Shown: one piece after another, positions 1 to 6,388 of the stretch | How the letters are laid out: each line of letters begins with the position of its first letter | How positions within the stretch are numbered: the first letter of the stretch is position 1 | Source of the DNA: Caldifarciminota bacterium | Lineage (GTDB): Bacteria > Hydrothermota > Tepidihabitantia > SM23-42 | Direction of reading: 5' to 3' | Assembly: GCA_030671005.1 (NCBI GenBank) | Contig: DAOVAN010000025.1 | Location: forward strand, 1-15,072 | DNA length: 15,072 bases | Position numbers and translations under genes: made by a program | Notes under the pieces: model-generated | The model's input: only the letters and a program-made list of their open reading frames with translations | The model's database searches: none | Told to the model about the DNA's origin: nothing

Positions 1-1659
1 ATCGCAATGTCGATATATGAACAGGCATTACCCGATCACGACATCGTCGGCATCAACTGTGCAGCAATGTCTGGATCGGGCGGCGCGATACACTGTATCA
101 CGATGCAGATACCCGGCACAGAATACATCCACGCACAGCACTATCCACTCACTGACACCGAAGACACGGTGAATGCTTACCGCGTACGCACGCGGATAAC
201 TACCTCCAGCAGCCTGATTCTCGACTCGACTCGTGTGTACTACAAGATTAACAGTGGCGTATACAATAGCTCACCCTTGGCACCTGTAATAGACACACCA
301 GGTGTCTTTGCCGGCTACATCCCACCCCAATCCTCGGGTGACACAGTACACTACTATTTATCGATGCAGAATAATGACGGTGTACAACATACCTCGCCAA
401 TGCATGTGCCGGCCCAAGAATATTCATTCCTCATCGGTCAAGATATCACACCACCCCAGATCGCGCATACTCCATTAGGAAATCAGACGCTCAATGCCTG
501 GCCCGCTTATGTATCGGCCGTGGTCACAGACTTATCCGGTATCGACTCGGTCATTCTTGAGTTTCAAATAAACGGTGCGTCCCAATCACCGATACCGATG
601 CAACATACGGGTGGAAGCGAGTATGGCGCCAGTTTCAGTGGCACGGTCGCAATCGACGACACCATTGCCTATCGTATCAAAGCTGTCGACGCATCAGTCT
701 ATCATAACACCGCATACTCACCACCATCGGGCTATCATCAATTCGCAATAATCGAGCAAATTCCGATCGGCATCTGGGAACCTGATTTAACTCCAATAAC
801 GAGTGCACCTCTCACCGCGTACCTGGACAGCGTTGGTATTGACTATCACCACTCTGCAACCTATCCGGATTTCGACCAATATGAATGTATGTTCATATGC
901 CTCGGGGTCTATCCAAATAATGCCCAGATCAATGCAACGCAGGCAAACGAGCTCGTTAGCTACCTCCAAGCAGGAGGCAAATGCTACATGGAAGGAGCAG
1001 ATGCATGGTGCTACGACCCTGCCGGCGCCATCTACCGGAGCTCCTTTGGCATAGACGAAGCAGATGATGGTGGTACAATGTCTGGTAACATCGACGGGAT
1101 CACCGGTACGTTCACCCAAGGCATGTCCTTTACCTACGCGGGGGAGAACAAGTACATGGATCGCATCCTTCCCGTGTCACCAGCATTTTCATTGTTTACT
1201 AATGGCGGATACGATCGTACCGTAGCATATGATGAGGGCACTTACAAAACGATCGGTTCATCTTTTGAACTGGGCGGGCTGGTTGATGGAACGTTCCCGA
1301 GCACGAAGGATAACCTTATCGAAGAAATCCTAGGCTTTCTTGACATCACAACCGGCATCGAAGAATACGAGAAACCTACCAGTGTCCTCGGCAGAATCAG
1401 CGCCTTTCCTAATCCTGCCACGGGTCATCTGAGCCTATCAACCACCCTACGAAAAACTATGCAGGTAAGTATAGATCTCTACAATGTACTTGGGCAAAGA
1501 GTGAAGAGACTGGTCCACAGCACACTTCCACCAGGCGAACATGAATTTGAGTGGAACTTCCGTGATGAAAAGAACCGAAGACTCGCACCGGGCACTTATT
1601 TCTACCGGGTGAATTTAGGCGATGAGGCGCTGACTGGCAAAGTATTACTGATAGAATAG
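1..1659 (+). CDS. Secreted agmatine/peptidylarginine deiminase-like protein with sorting domain (5' partial)
   Basis: The reading frame is open to the left edge, so the gene starts upstream; the first ATG at 7 is probably internal. Residues 1-36 (counted from that ATG) match the C-terminal end of the Porphyromonas-type peptidylarginine deiminase/agmatine deiminase family: the stretch ALPDHDIVGINC followed by GGAIHCITMQIP. The Cys in IHC (residue 30, codon 94-96) is the expected catalytic nucleophile. After it come beta-rich Ig-like segments (about 40-250), a Rossmann/glutamine-amidotransferase-like domain without recognised catalytic residues (about 254-455), and a C-terminal FlgD-like/type IX sorting domain (about 463-550) with FPNP, LYNVLGQRV and GTYFYRV. 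In this family the Cys forms a covalent amidino intermediate and the guanidino group is hydrolysed to citrulline or carbamoyl product plus ammonia. The sorting domain implies export and cell-surface attachment or release. Whether the substrate is agmatine or protein arginine cannot be decided, because most of the catalytic domain is outside the window. Confidence 0.8.
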   Translation: MAMSIYEQALPDHDIVGINCAAMSGSGGAIHCITMQIPGTEYIHAQHYPLTDTEDTVNAYRVRTRITTSSSLILDSTRVYYKINSGVYNSSPLAPVIDTPGVFAGYIPPQSSGDTVHYYLSMQNNDGVQHTSPMHVPAQEYSFLIGQDITPPQIAHTPLGNQTLNAWPAYVSAVVTDLSGIDSVILEFQINGASQSPIPMQHTGGSEYGASFSGTVAIDDTIAYRIKAVDASVYHNTAYSPPSGYHQFAIIEQIPIGIWEPDLTPITSAPLTAYLDSVGIDYHHSATYPDFDQYECMFICLGVYPNNAQINATQANELVSYLQAGGKCYMEGADAWCYDPAGAIYRSSFGIDEADDGGTMSGNIDGITGTFTQGMSFTYAGENKYMDRILPVSPAFSLFTNGGYDRTVAYDEGTYKTIGSSFELGGLVDGTFPSTKDNLIEEILGFLDITTGIEEYEKPTSVLGRISAFPNPATGHLSLSTTLRKTMQVSIDLYNVLGQRVKRLVHSTLPPGEHEFEWNFRDEKNRRLAPGTYFYRVNLGDEALTGKVLLIE

Positions 1660-1724
1660 ACAGTTTTACAAACAGGATTTTACGGCGTAACCTGAGTAGC
1701 CGGATCTGTTACGAGTAGTCTAAA

Positions 1725-2009
1725 TCAAAAAGGAAGCGGCAGTCCGGTAATTGACTTGAGGCTTTCCTGGGTTTTCTCTAGGATTTTTTTGTGCGCGTCG
1801 TTAAACGCAGCCATAATAAGGTCCTCGAGCATCGAGACATCTTTCTCATCGAGAACCTGAGGCTCAATCTTTACGGAATGAACGTTGTGTTCACCGTCCA
1901 TTTCGAGCATGACCATTCCCCCACCAGCGCTACCTTCAACCCTCATGGCGCGCAGTTGTTCCACTAATTGCGATTGCAACTTCTGTGCTTGCTTCAGGAA
2001 ATCCTTCAT
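1725..2009 (-). CDS. ybaB: YbaB/EbfC family nucleoid-associated protein
   Basis: A 94-residue protein of the usual YbaB/EbfC size and pattern: a charged N-terminal helix (MKDFLKQAQKLQSQLVEQL), a Gly-rich turn (EGSAGGGMV), a beta stretch with VKIEP, and a C-terminal helix with DLIMAAFNDAHKK. The family forms dimers that bind DNA and act as nucleoid-associated proteins. The start codon overlaps the stop of dnaX in an ATGA arrangement (2006-2009), and a GGAG/GAGGTG-like ribosome site lies within the end of dnaX, so translation is very likely coupled. The dnaX-ybaB pair is conserved across bacteria; recR, often the third gene, is not here, since the next gene is convergent. Confidence 0.93.
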   Translation of the reverse strand: MKDFLKQAQKLQSQLVEQLRAMRVEGSAGGGMVMLEMDGEHNVHSVKIEPQVLDEKDVSMLEDLIMAAFNDAHKKILEKTQESLKSITGLPLPF

Positions 2010-3409
2010 CTCACCTCTTCTCCATCGAATAGCACCCTGATCGTATCCTCAAGGTTGTTCTCTTTCTTCACCTCATCAGCAATGTTCACGCGCAGGGTAC
2101 AATCCTCCCGCAATAGCTTCTTAAGAATAATCTCGAGCATCCCCTTGCTGTGCAGTAGTTGTTTCTGAGCAAAATCATTTTCCGCGGCGATAGCGATCGT
2201 TTTCCCCTCTTTCTTTATTGATGAATTATGCACTATCGCGGCCAATTTCGGACTCTGCATCTGTAGAATTTTGAGCATCTCTTCCTTGATATCACCGCGA
2301 CAACCCTCGTTTTTCTGTACCGGCACTTTATCAATGCTCCTTATAAGTTGGCAGAGCAGAAGCTCGATCGCAACCCGCGCATTCATAGATCTCTTGATCA
2401 AATCCTCAGAGCCTAAAAGAACCTCGAGCATGCCCATTACCTTTTCTCGACTCAGCTCCATCGACCGGATCTTTCCAACCTCATCTGCACTCAAGTCAAG
2501 GAATTCTTCGGGTAATTGACTAGACACGAGAAGCGCTGCCCTCAGGTAATCGACTAGACCCCGGTAAATCTCCAGTGGATCCGCACCATTTTCAATACCC
2601 TTATTCAAAACCCGCAATACATCAGCATATCCTTTCTGTAATATGTGTTGAATGAGACCAGCATAGAATTCACTGCCCAGAAACCCGATCAACTTGAAGA
2701 CATCTTCTTCAGTGATCTTACCCTCAACAAATGATGAGAGCTGTTCGAGAAGACTCTCGCCATCCCGTACGCTACCGTCGGCCCTAACCGCGATATAATG
2801 CAACGCCTTGCTTGTTATTTCCAAGTTCTCTTTTGCCGCGATCGATTTCAGCCGTGTACTGATTTCTGCGACGGACAGCCGTTTGAAGACAAATCGCTCA
2901 CACCGGGATAGTATTGTCTGCGGTATCTTCACGGGGTTAGTAGTAGCAAAAATAAAGATTACCGATGGTGGTGGTTCTTCAAGAGTCTTCAGCAAAGCGT
3001 TGAATGCCTCGGGTGTCAACATATGTACTTCGTCAATGATGTAAACCTTATGTTGACTGTGTAACGGTGCATAGCCAACAGCCTCACGCAGGTTCCTTAT
3101 CTCATCAATACCCCGGTTCGACGCACCATCTATCTCCACGACATCAATGCTACGACTCAAGGCGATTTCCCGACAAGCCTGGCACTTTTGGCAGGGATGG
3201 ATCGTCGGACCCTCAATGCAATTGAGGCTCTTGGCGAAGATTCGTGCGGTAGTTGTCTTGCCAACACCACGGGGCCCGGCAAAAAGAAAGGCATGCCCGA
3301 TCTTGCCGCTCTTTATTGCGCCCTTCAAGGAAAGCACCACGTGACTCTGCCCGGTCAAATCATCAAAGTCTTGAGGACGATATTTAAGTGAAATAACACG
3401 ATGATTCAC
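2006..3409 (-). CDS. dnaX: DNA polymerase III subunit gamma/tau
   Basis: Clamp-loader ATPase of the replicative polymerase holoenzyme. With a GTG start at 3409 the protein has 467 residues. It begins with the family hallmark SLKYRPQDFDDLTGQ, then Walker A GPRGVGKT (45-52), four zinc-ligand Cys (64, 73, 76, 79), Walker B IIDEVHML, sensor 1 FATTNP and the arginine-finger SRCERF motif, and then the lid and collar domains. The last ~100 residues (from about EEMLKILQ) resemble the short C-terminal tau domain. The open frame reaches an ATG at 3451, but those 14 extra residues come from repeat-like intergenic DNA; GTG 3409 has GAGG six bases upstream and puts the conserved N-terminus in its usual place. 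No A-rich slippery heptamer for a gamma frameshift was noticed. It follows the SRP RNA on the same strand and overlaps ybaB by 4 nt. Confidence 0.95.
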   Translation of the reverse strand: MNHRVISLKYRPQDFDDLTGQSHVVLSLKGAIKSGKIGHAFLFAGPRGVGKTTTARIFAKSLNCIEGPTIHPCQKCQACREIALSRSIDVVEIDGASNRGIDEIRNLREAVGYAPLHSQHKVYIIDEVHMLTPEAFNALLKTLEEPPPSVIFIFATTNPVKIPQTILSRCERFVFKRLSVAEISTRLKSIAAKENLEITSKALHYIAVRADGSVRDGESLLEQLSSFVEGKITEEDVFKLIGFLGSEFYAGLIQHILQKGYADVLRVLNKGIENGADPLEIYRGLVDYLRAALLVSSQLPEEFLDLSADEVGKIRSMELSREKVMGMLEVLLGSEDLIKRSMNARVAIELLLCQLIRSIDKVPVQKNEGCRGDIKEEMLKILQMQSPKLAAIVHNSSIKKEGKTIAIAAENDFAQKQLLHSKGMLEIILKKLLREDCTLRVNIADEVKKENNLEDTIRVLFDGEEVR

Positions 3410-3430
3410 AATAAGCCTCGCTCCGCTCGG

Positions 3431-3690
3431 CAAACACGAAATTCTAAGCACGAAACCCTATTCCGCAAATACTCAAATCTTCGATTTGACTGTATTTGCG
3501 AGAATCCCCGAAGGGGGAACAATCTCAAAACCTCAAATTCCAATGACCAATACATTTGTGATTTCTGCAAATCATCTATTTCAATTTTCCTACCGCTATA
3601 GTACATATAACCTATTCGAATTTTGAATATTTGAAAATTAGAATTTGTTTAGTATTTCGGATTTCGAATTTAGGATTTGTATTTAGGTGA
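3431..3690. repeat. AT-rich inverted low-complexity repeat block between SRP RNA and dnaX
   Basis: The 347-bp gap between dnaX and SRP RNA (3410-3756) holds no credible gene. Its left part (3431-3560) is built on the plus strand from short units such as CACGAAATTCTAAGCACGAAA and CAAATTCCAATGACCAA; its right part (3611-3690) has the opposite orientation, with units like ATTCGAATTTTGAATATTTG and GGATTTCGAATTTAGG. A long hairpin lies at 3465-3499 (GCAAATACTCAAATC pairing with GATTTGACTGTATTTGC, 2-nt bulge), followed by a small CCCC-GAA-GGGG hairpin at 3506-3516. Similar wording occurs in intergenic repeats of several candidate-phylum genomes as far as I recall; that part is memory, not a search. 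The block probably also holds the dnaX promoter, but no convincing -35/-10 pair was found. Confidence 0.6.
3465..3499. repeat. 15-bp stem hairpin within the repeat block
   Basis: The left arm GCAAATACTCAAATC and the right arm GATTTGACTGTATTTGC pair over 15 bp with a 2-nt bulge and a TTC loop. No T-run follows on either strand, so it is not a classical intrinsic terminator. It lies about 55 bp upstream of the dnaX start, in the probable 5' leader, and may affect that transcript or may simply be part of the repeat element. Confidence 0.55.
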
Positions 3691-3756
3691 TTCAATAATT
3701 TCTCCTCATAGTTCGACCCTGGGATGTGAAATATGTTCCTTTAGAAATTAGGTCAA

Positions 3757-4053
3757 ATCCGGTCGTGCAACTTCCTTCGCACAGCACATTTAGGAACAGC
3801 AAGGCGAAGAACTCAGATCAGGAACCCTTGTGACTAGCCCTTTCTACTTACCGCTGCTTCCTTCCGGACCTGACGGGGTTCATAGACGGTACTATCGCAA
3901 GACCCGATCCTCAACGCACCTCAATTCCTGGCTGTTGCCCCTAAAAGTCCGGGCTCAAATGAAGTGTTCAACCCCGCATAAGCGGATTTCGGGTCATCCA
4001 GATTTGCATCGGGCTTCAGGGCACCGCTAGCTCCCCGTCTAGCACGACCGGGC
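3757..4053 (-). ncRNA. ffs: Signal recognition particle RNA, large bacterial type
   Basis: The minus strand carries the nearly invariant SRP domain IV loop GGTCCGGAAGGAAGCAGC (within 3853-3874), the Ffh-binding site. The 5' region has the Alu-domain signature CGTGCTAGACGGGGAGCTAG followed by GCGGTGCCCTG and ATCCGCTTATGCGG, as in Bacillus and Thermotoga 6S-sized SRP RNAs. The ends are set by a perfect 10-bp closing helix: CCGGTCGTGC at 4051-4042 pairs with GCACGACCGG at 3768-3759. The resulting ~297-nt RNA is the long form with both Alu and S domains, not the ~110-nt 4.5S form. With Ffh it targets nascent membrane and exported proteins to the translocon. The 5' end coincides with the stop codon of the preceding gene, and no clear separate promoter was seen, so it may be processed from a longer transcript. 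Exact ends are uncertain by a few bases. Confidence 0.95.
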
Positions 4054-5051
4054 TATCTTGCAAAGTCAGTCTTCTGGAAAAGAAATTCAGTTGGTTTTAT
4101 GCCGCAAGTACCGATGCCTCTTCTGACCAGATCTGTTTGGAAGTTTTCAATGCCCTTCACACCAATCTCAGCGAGTCGCTCAAACTCTGGAGTCCTCATG
4201 TTCATGGTCAGGTCGCCCTCTTCAGGATAGCCATTGATCTTCAGCACATAGCGCTTGGCTATTTCAGGATTCCGGGCAAGATAACTCAGCGCTGCCTCGA
4301 CCGCGTTCTTGACTCGTATCGCCGCCAATTTGTTTTCGGAATCCACAAAATTCTTGCGCATGACTACTGCACCATACGCTATGTTTGGTATAATGTAAGT
4401 AGACGCTAACCCCTCAGCCAGTGCTGTGTTACCGAGGTAGAGCATGTAGGCACGATATGGGTCGAGCAGAAAAAGAACATCAACCTTATCCTCATCAAAG
4501 GCTCCGGCAATCTCGTCGAGCTGCAAGGGCACATAATTGACGTTTTTCAGATTGATATCCTCAGTCATCTTCGTCATTATTAGGTTAACAAAGTATTCCT
4601 CACGTGCGAGGTATCCGAGTCGCTTACCACTCAAATCCCTGAGCCTCGTGATCCTCGAATCCGGGGGCACAATGAACGCATCCAATGATCTGCCGGACTT
4701 GATTTCTAGTGAACTGAATGCCTTCAAGGTGTCACCGTTCATACTCGGCGATATGATAAGCCAGTACCACGGGACAACTGCAACGTCGTACTCGCCGTTC
4801 ATAATACCCTCGATTGGGTCTCCCACAACCTCGACGAGTTCCGCTTCGATCTTTTCCAGGGCAAAGTAATTTCTGGTCGTATCCAGCTCTGCCACGTAGA
4901 ATGGCAGGGTATTATAGGACTTATCGACACCGAACCTAACGTCGGAAGGCAAGGATTCCTTGTGGATTGGATAACCAACGACCACTAGGAGGACCACCAC
5001 AGCCACGATGATGAAAATGGTTAAGAGTCTCTCAGTTGATCTTATATTCAT
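4053..5051 (-). CDS. Membrane-anchored periplasmic substrate-binding protein (NMT1/SsuA-like)
   Basis: A 332-residue protein with one hydrophobic N-terminal segment (LLTIFIIVAVVVLLVVVGYP) and no lipobox Cys, so it is probably membrane-anchored in the periplasm. The rest has the type 2 periplasmic-binding-protein pattern of the NMT1/SsuA/ThiY group: a first strand VRFGVDKSYNTLPFYVAE, then GEYDVAVVP, a hinge LRDLSGKRLGYLARE, and DEDKVDVLFLLDPY. Such proteins deliver sulfonates, pyrimidine precursors or similar small molecules to ABC permeases, but no permease or ATPase partner is nearby, so the ligand is unknown. Two ATGs are in tandem at 5054 and 5051; the second is 5 nt after AAGGAG and overlaps the upstream TGA by one base, so I chose it. 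An upstream in-frame start at 5090 would lie inside the TPR gene. The TAG stop forms the very 5' end of the SRP RNA. Confidence 0.75.
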   Translation of the reverse strand: MNIRSTERLLTIFIIVAVVVLLVVVGYPIHKESLPSDVRFGVDKSYNTLPFYVAELDTTRNYFALEKIEAELVEVVGDPIEGIMNGEYDVAVVPWYWLIISPSMNGDTLKAFSSLEIKSGRSLDAFIVPPDSRITRLRDLSGKRLGYLAREEYFVNLIMTKMTEDINLKNVNYVPLQLDEIAGAFDEDKVDVLFLLDPYRAYMLYLGNTALAEGLASTYIIPNIAYGAVVMRKNFVDSENKLAAIRVKNAVEAALSYLARNPEIAKRYVLKINGYPEEGDLTMNMRTPEFERLAEIGVKGIENFQTDLVRRGIGTCGIKPTEFLFQKTDFAR

Positions 5052-6265
5052 CATTGCTCCTTTTGCAGCTTCTCGGCCTTTGTTAACCATTCCAGTGCCT
5101 TCTTGTTATTACCCATCTCGCGGTAAACATAGGCAAGGTTGGTCATGGCATCGAGATTTTCCGGATCCAAAGCAAGAACTTTATTCTCATAGATATCAAC
5201 CGCTTTCTGATATTCCTTCTTTTGTGAGTAGTTGACACCCAGATAGAACCATGCATATGTGTCATCTTCTTGTATCTCTGTTATTTTTCTGAAGTAATTG
5301 ATCGATTCTTCATAGTTCTTATACTTCAGAGTTATTTCGCCTGCATAGTATAACGCATCAACATCGTCCGGGTTCAGTTCAATACCCCTCAGCAGATTCT
5401 GCAAAGCAAGCGTATCATCTTTGAGGTTATAGAGTGCCATACCCTTGTAATAATAAACGCGGGCTAAGCCGTCGGTTGTCTTGTAGAACTGTTCAATGGT
5501 CCTTCGCTGTGCAGCGAGTCCACCATCAAAACCCAACCTCACCTTTACCAATTCATCCAACTCCTCTTTCTCATTCTTACTCCACAGAATTACAATCTCT
5601 TGAGCTAGGTCTTTGTCAACCTCTGGCAGGTTCTGAAAAATGACGCGTGCTATACGATCATATTTCTTCACGAAGTACTTCTCTGCATCATTGAAATTGA
5701 CTAGTGAAGAATCATACAATCCTTTTTCGAAGACAGCCTTCCCAACAAGAAAATATGCCTCAGGATTCTCCGGGTCAATATCCAGGGCCTTGGCGTATGC
5801 GGCATTAGCCTTCTCTTTTTCACCCAACTCACTGTAGATACCACCTTCGAGTATGTACTCGCTCACATTGCTGGGATCAAAAACCTCGCAGTAGAAGAGA
5901 TTCGTCAATGCATCCTCGTATTTTTTCTCCGCCATTAAAGTAATCGCCGCATTATACAATGCTTGCCAGTATACCGCGACATTTTGCTTATCATTGAGCA
6001 ACCAATTCACAGTCTTTGCCGAATCAACAGCAACGCCGCGCATGAATGCATCAGATGCAGCAAGCCAATTCGCCAACCCTATCTCTACCTTCGTCAACAG
6101 AACATAGTATTCGTAATCATTAGGTGCTTGTTCGAGCCCGGCCAAAATCTGCTCCTTGGCTGCATCATAATCGCCTTGCTGGATGTATATTAGTGCTGAG
6201 TTCTTTGCCGTAGGCGGGCATGCGATAAAAAGAACAACAATACCCAGGAATATTAACTTCTTCAT
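5051..6265 (-). CDS. TPR-repeat lipoprotein
   Basis: A 404-residue protein with a lipoprotein signal peptide (MKKLIFLGIVVLFIAC, acylated Cys at 16) followed by repeated 34-residue TPR helices, seen in units such as GDYDAAKEQILAGLEQAPND, EKKYEDALTNLFYCEVFDPS, EKEKANAAYAKALDIDPENP, DTLALQNLLRGIELNPDD and KEYQKAVDIYENKVLALDPE, plus a final repeat with NNKKALEWLTKAEKLQ. About eight repeats can be counted by eye. TPR lipoproteins act as protein-protein scaffolds at the outer membrane or in the periplasm; no specific partner is evident. The ATG at 6265 has a strong AAGGAGG site. A promoter-like pair sits just upstream, and the gene is translationally coupled to the substrate-binding protein gene, suggesting that the two work together in the envelope. 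Confidence 0.87.
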   Translation of the reverse strand: MKKLIFLGIVVLFIACPPTAKNSALIYIQQGDYDAAKEQILAGLEQAPNDYEYYVLLTKVEIGLANWLAASDAFMRGVAVDSAKTVNWLLNDKQNVAVYWQALYNAAITLMAEKKYEDALTNLFYCEVFDPSNVSEYILEGGIYSELGEKEKANAAYAKALDIDPENPEAYFLVGKAVFEKGLYDSSLVNFNDAEKYFVKKYDRIARVIFQNLPEVDKDLAQEIVILWSKNEKEELDELVKVRLGFDGGLAAQRRTIEQFYKTTDGLARVYYYKGMALYNLKDDTLALQNLLRGIELNPDDVDALYYAGEITLKYKNYEESINYFRKITEIQEDDTYAWFYLGVNYSQKKEYQKAVDIYENKVLALDPENLDAMTNLAYVYREMGNNKKALEWLTKAEKLQKEQ

Positions 6266-6283
6266 CGTGCCTCCTTGATTCTA

Positions 6284-6311
6284 ATTCTATTAATTATTCC
6301 TGCGAAGTCAA
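6284..6311 (-). promoter_or_regulatory. Sigma70-type promoter for the TPR lipoprotein operon
   Basis: On the minus strand TTGACT (6311-6306), 16 bp, then TAGAAT (6289-6284). The predicted start point, about 7 nt further, falls near 6277, right at the AAGGAGG ribosome site, giving an unusually short leader of roughly a dozen bases. The same spacing occurs in three other promoter candidates in this window. Confidence 0.6.
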
Positions 6312-6388
6312 TACTGAACTTACCGCATGCGGGCTACATGAACCCAGCCGTTTTGAAGAAAGAAAGCCACAATCAATGAACCAAACTC

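Noticed and set aside
1686..1713. CGTAAC/GTTACG inverted repeat between the deiminase-like gene and ybaB as a bidirectional terminator
   Set aside because: Only 6 bp with a 16-nt loop and no T-run directly after the stem on either side; too weak to call.
3410..3451. N-terminal extension of dnaX to an ATG at 3451
   Set aside because: The 14 extra residues come from repeat DNA, the family N-terminus starts just after GTG 3409, and that GTG has a suitable ribosome site.
3506..3516. CCCC-GAA-GGGG hairpin as a terminator of the SRP RNA transcript
   Set aside because: Very short stem, no T-run on the minus strand, and about 240 nt past the RNA end.
3406..3606. 66-codon minus-strand open frame and its plus-strand partner (3401-3601) upstream of dnaX
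   Set aside because: Composed of the AT-rich repeat words; low-complexity residues, no ribosome site, and it overlaps dnaX out of frame. Treated as a repeat artefact.
3830..4030. Plus-strand 66-codon frame over the SRP RNA
   Set aside because: It is antisense to a clear structured RNA gene and has no protein-like features.
6323..6332. CCGCATGCGG palindrome as an operator between divergent genes
   Set aside because: A single 10-bp palindrome with no second copy or regulator gene nearby; could be chance.
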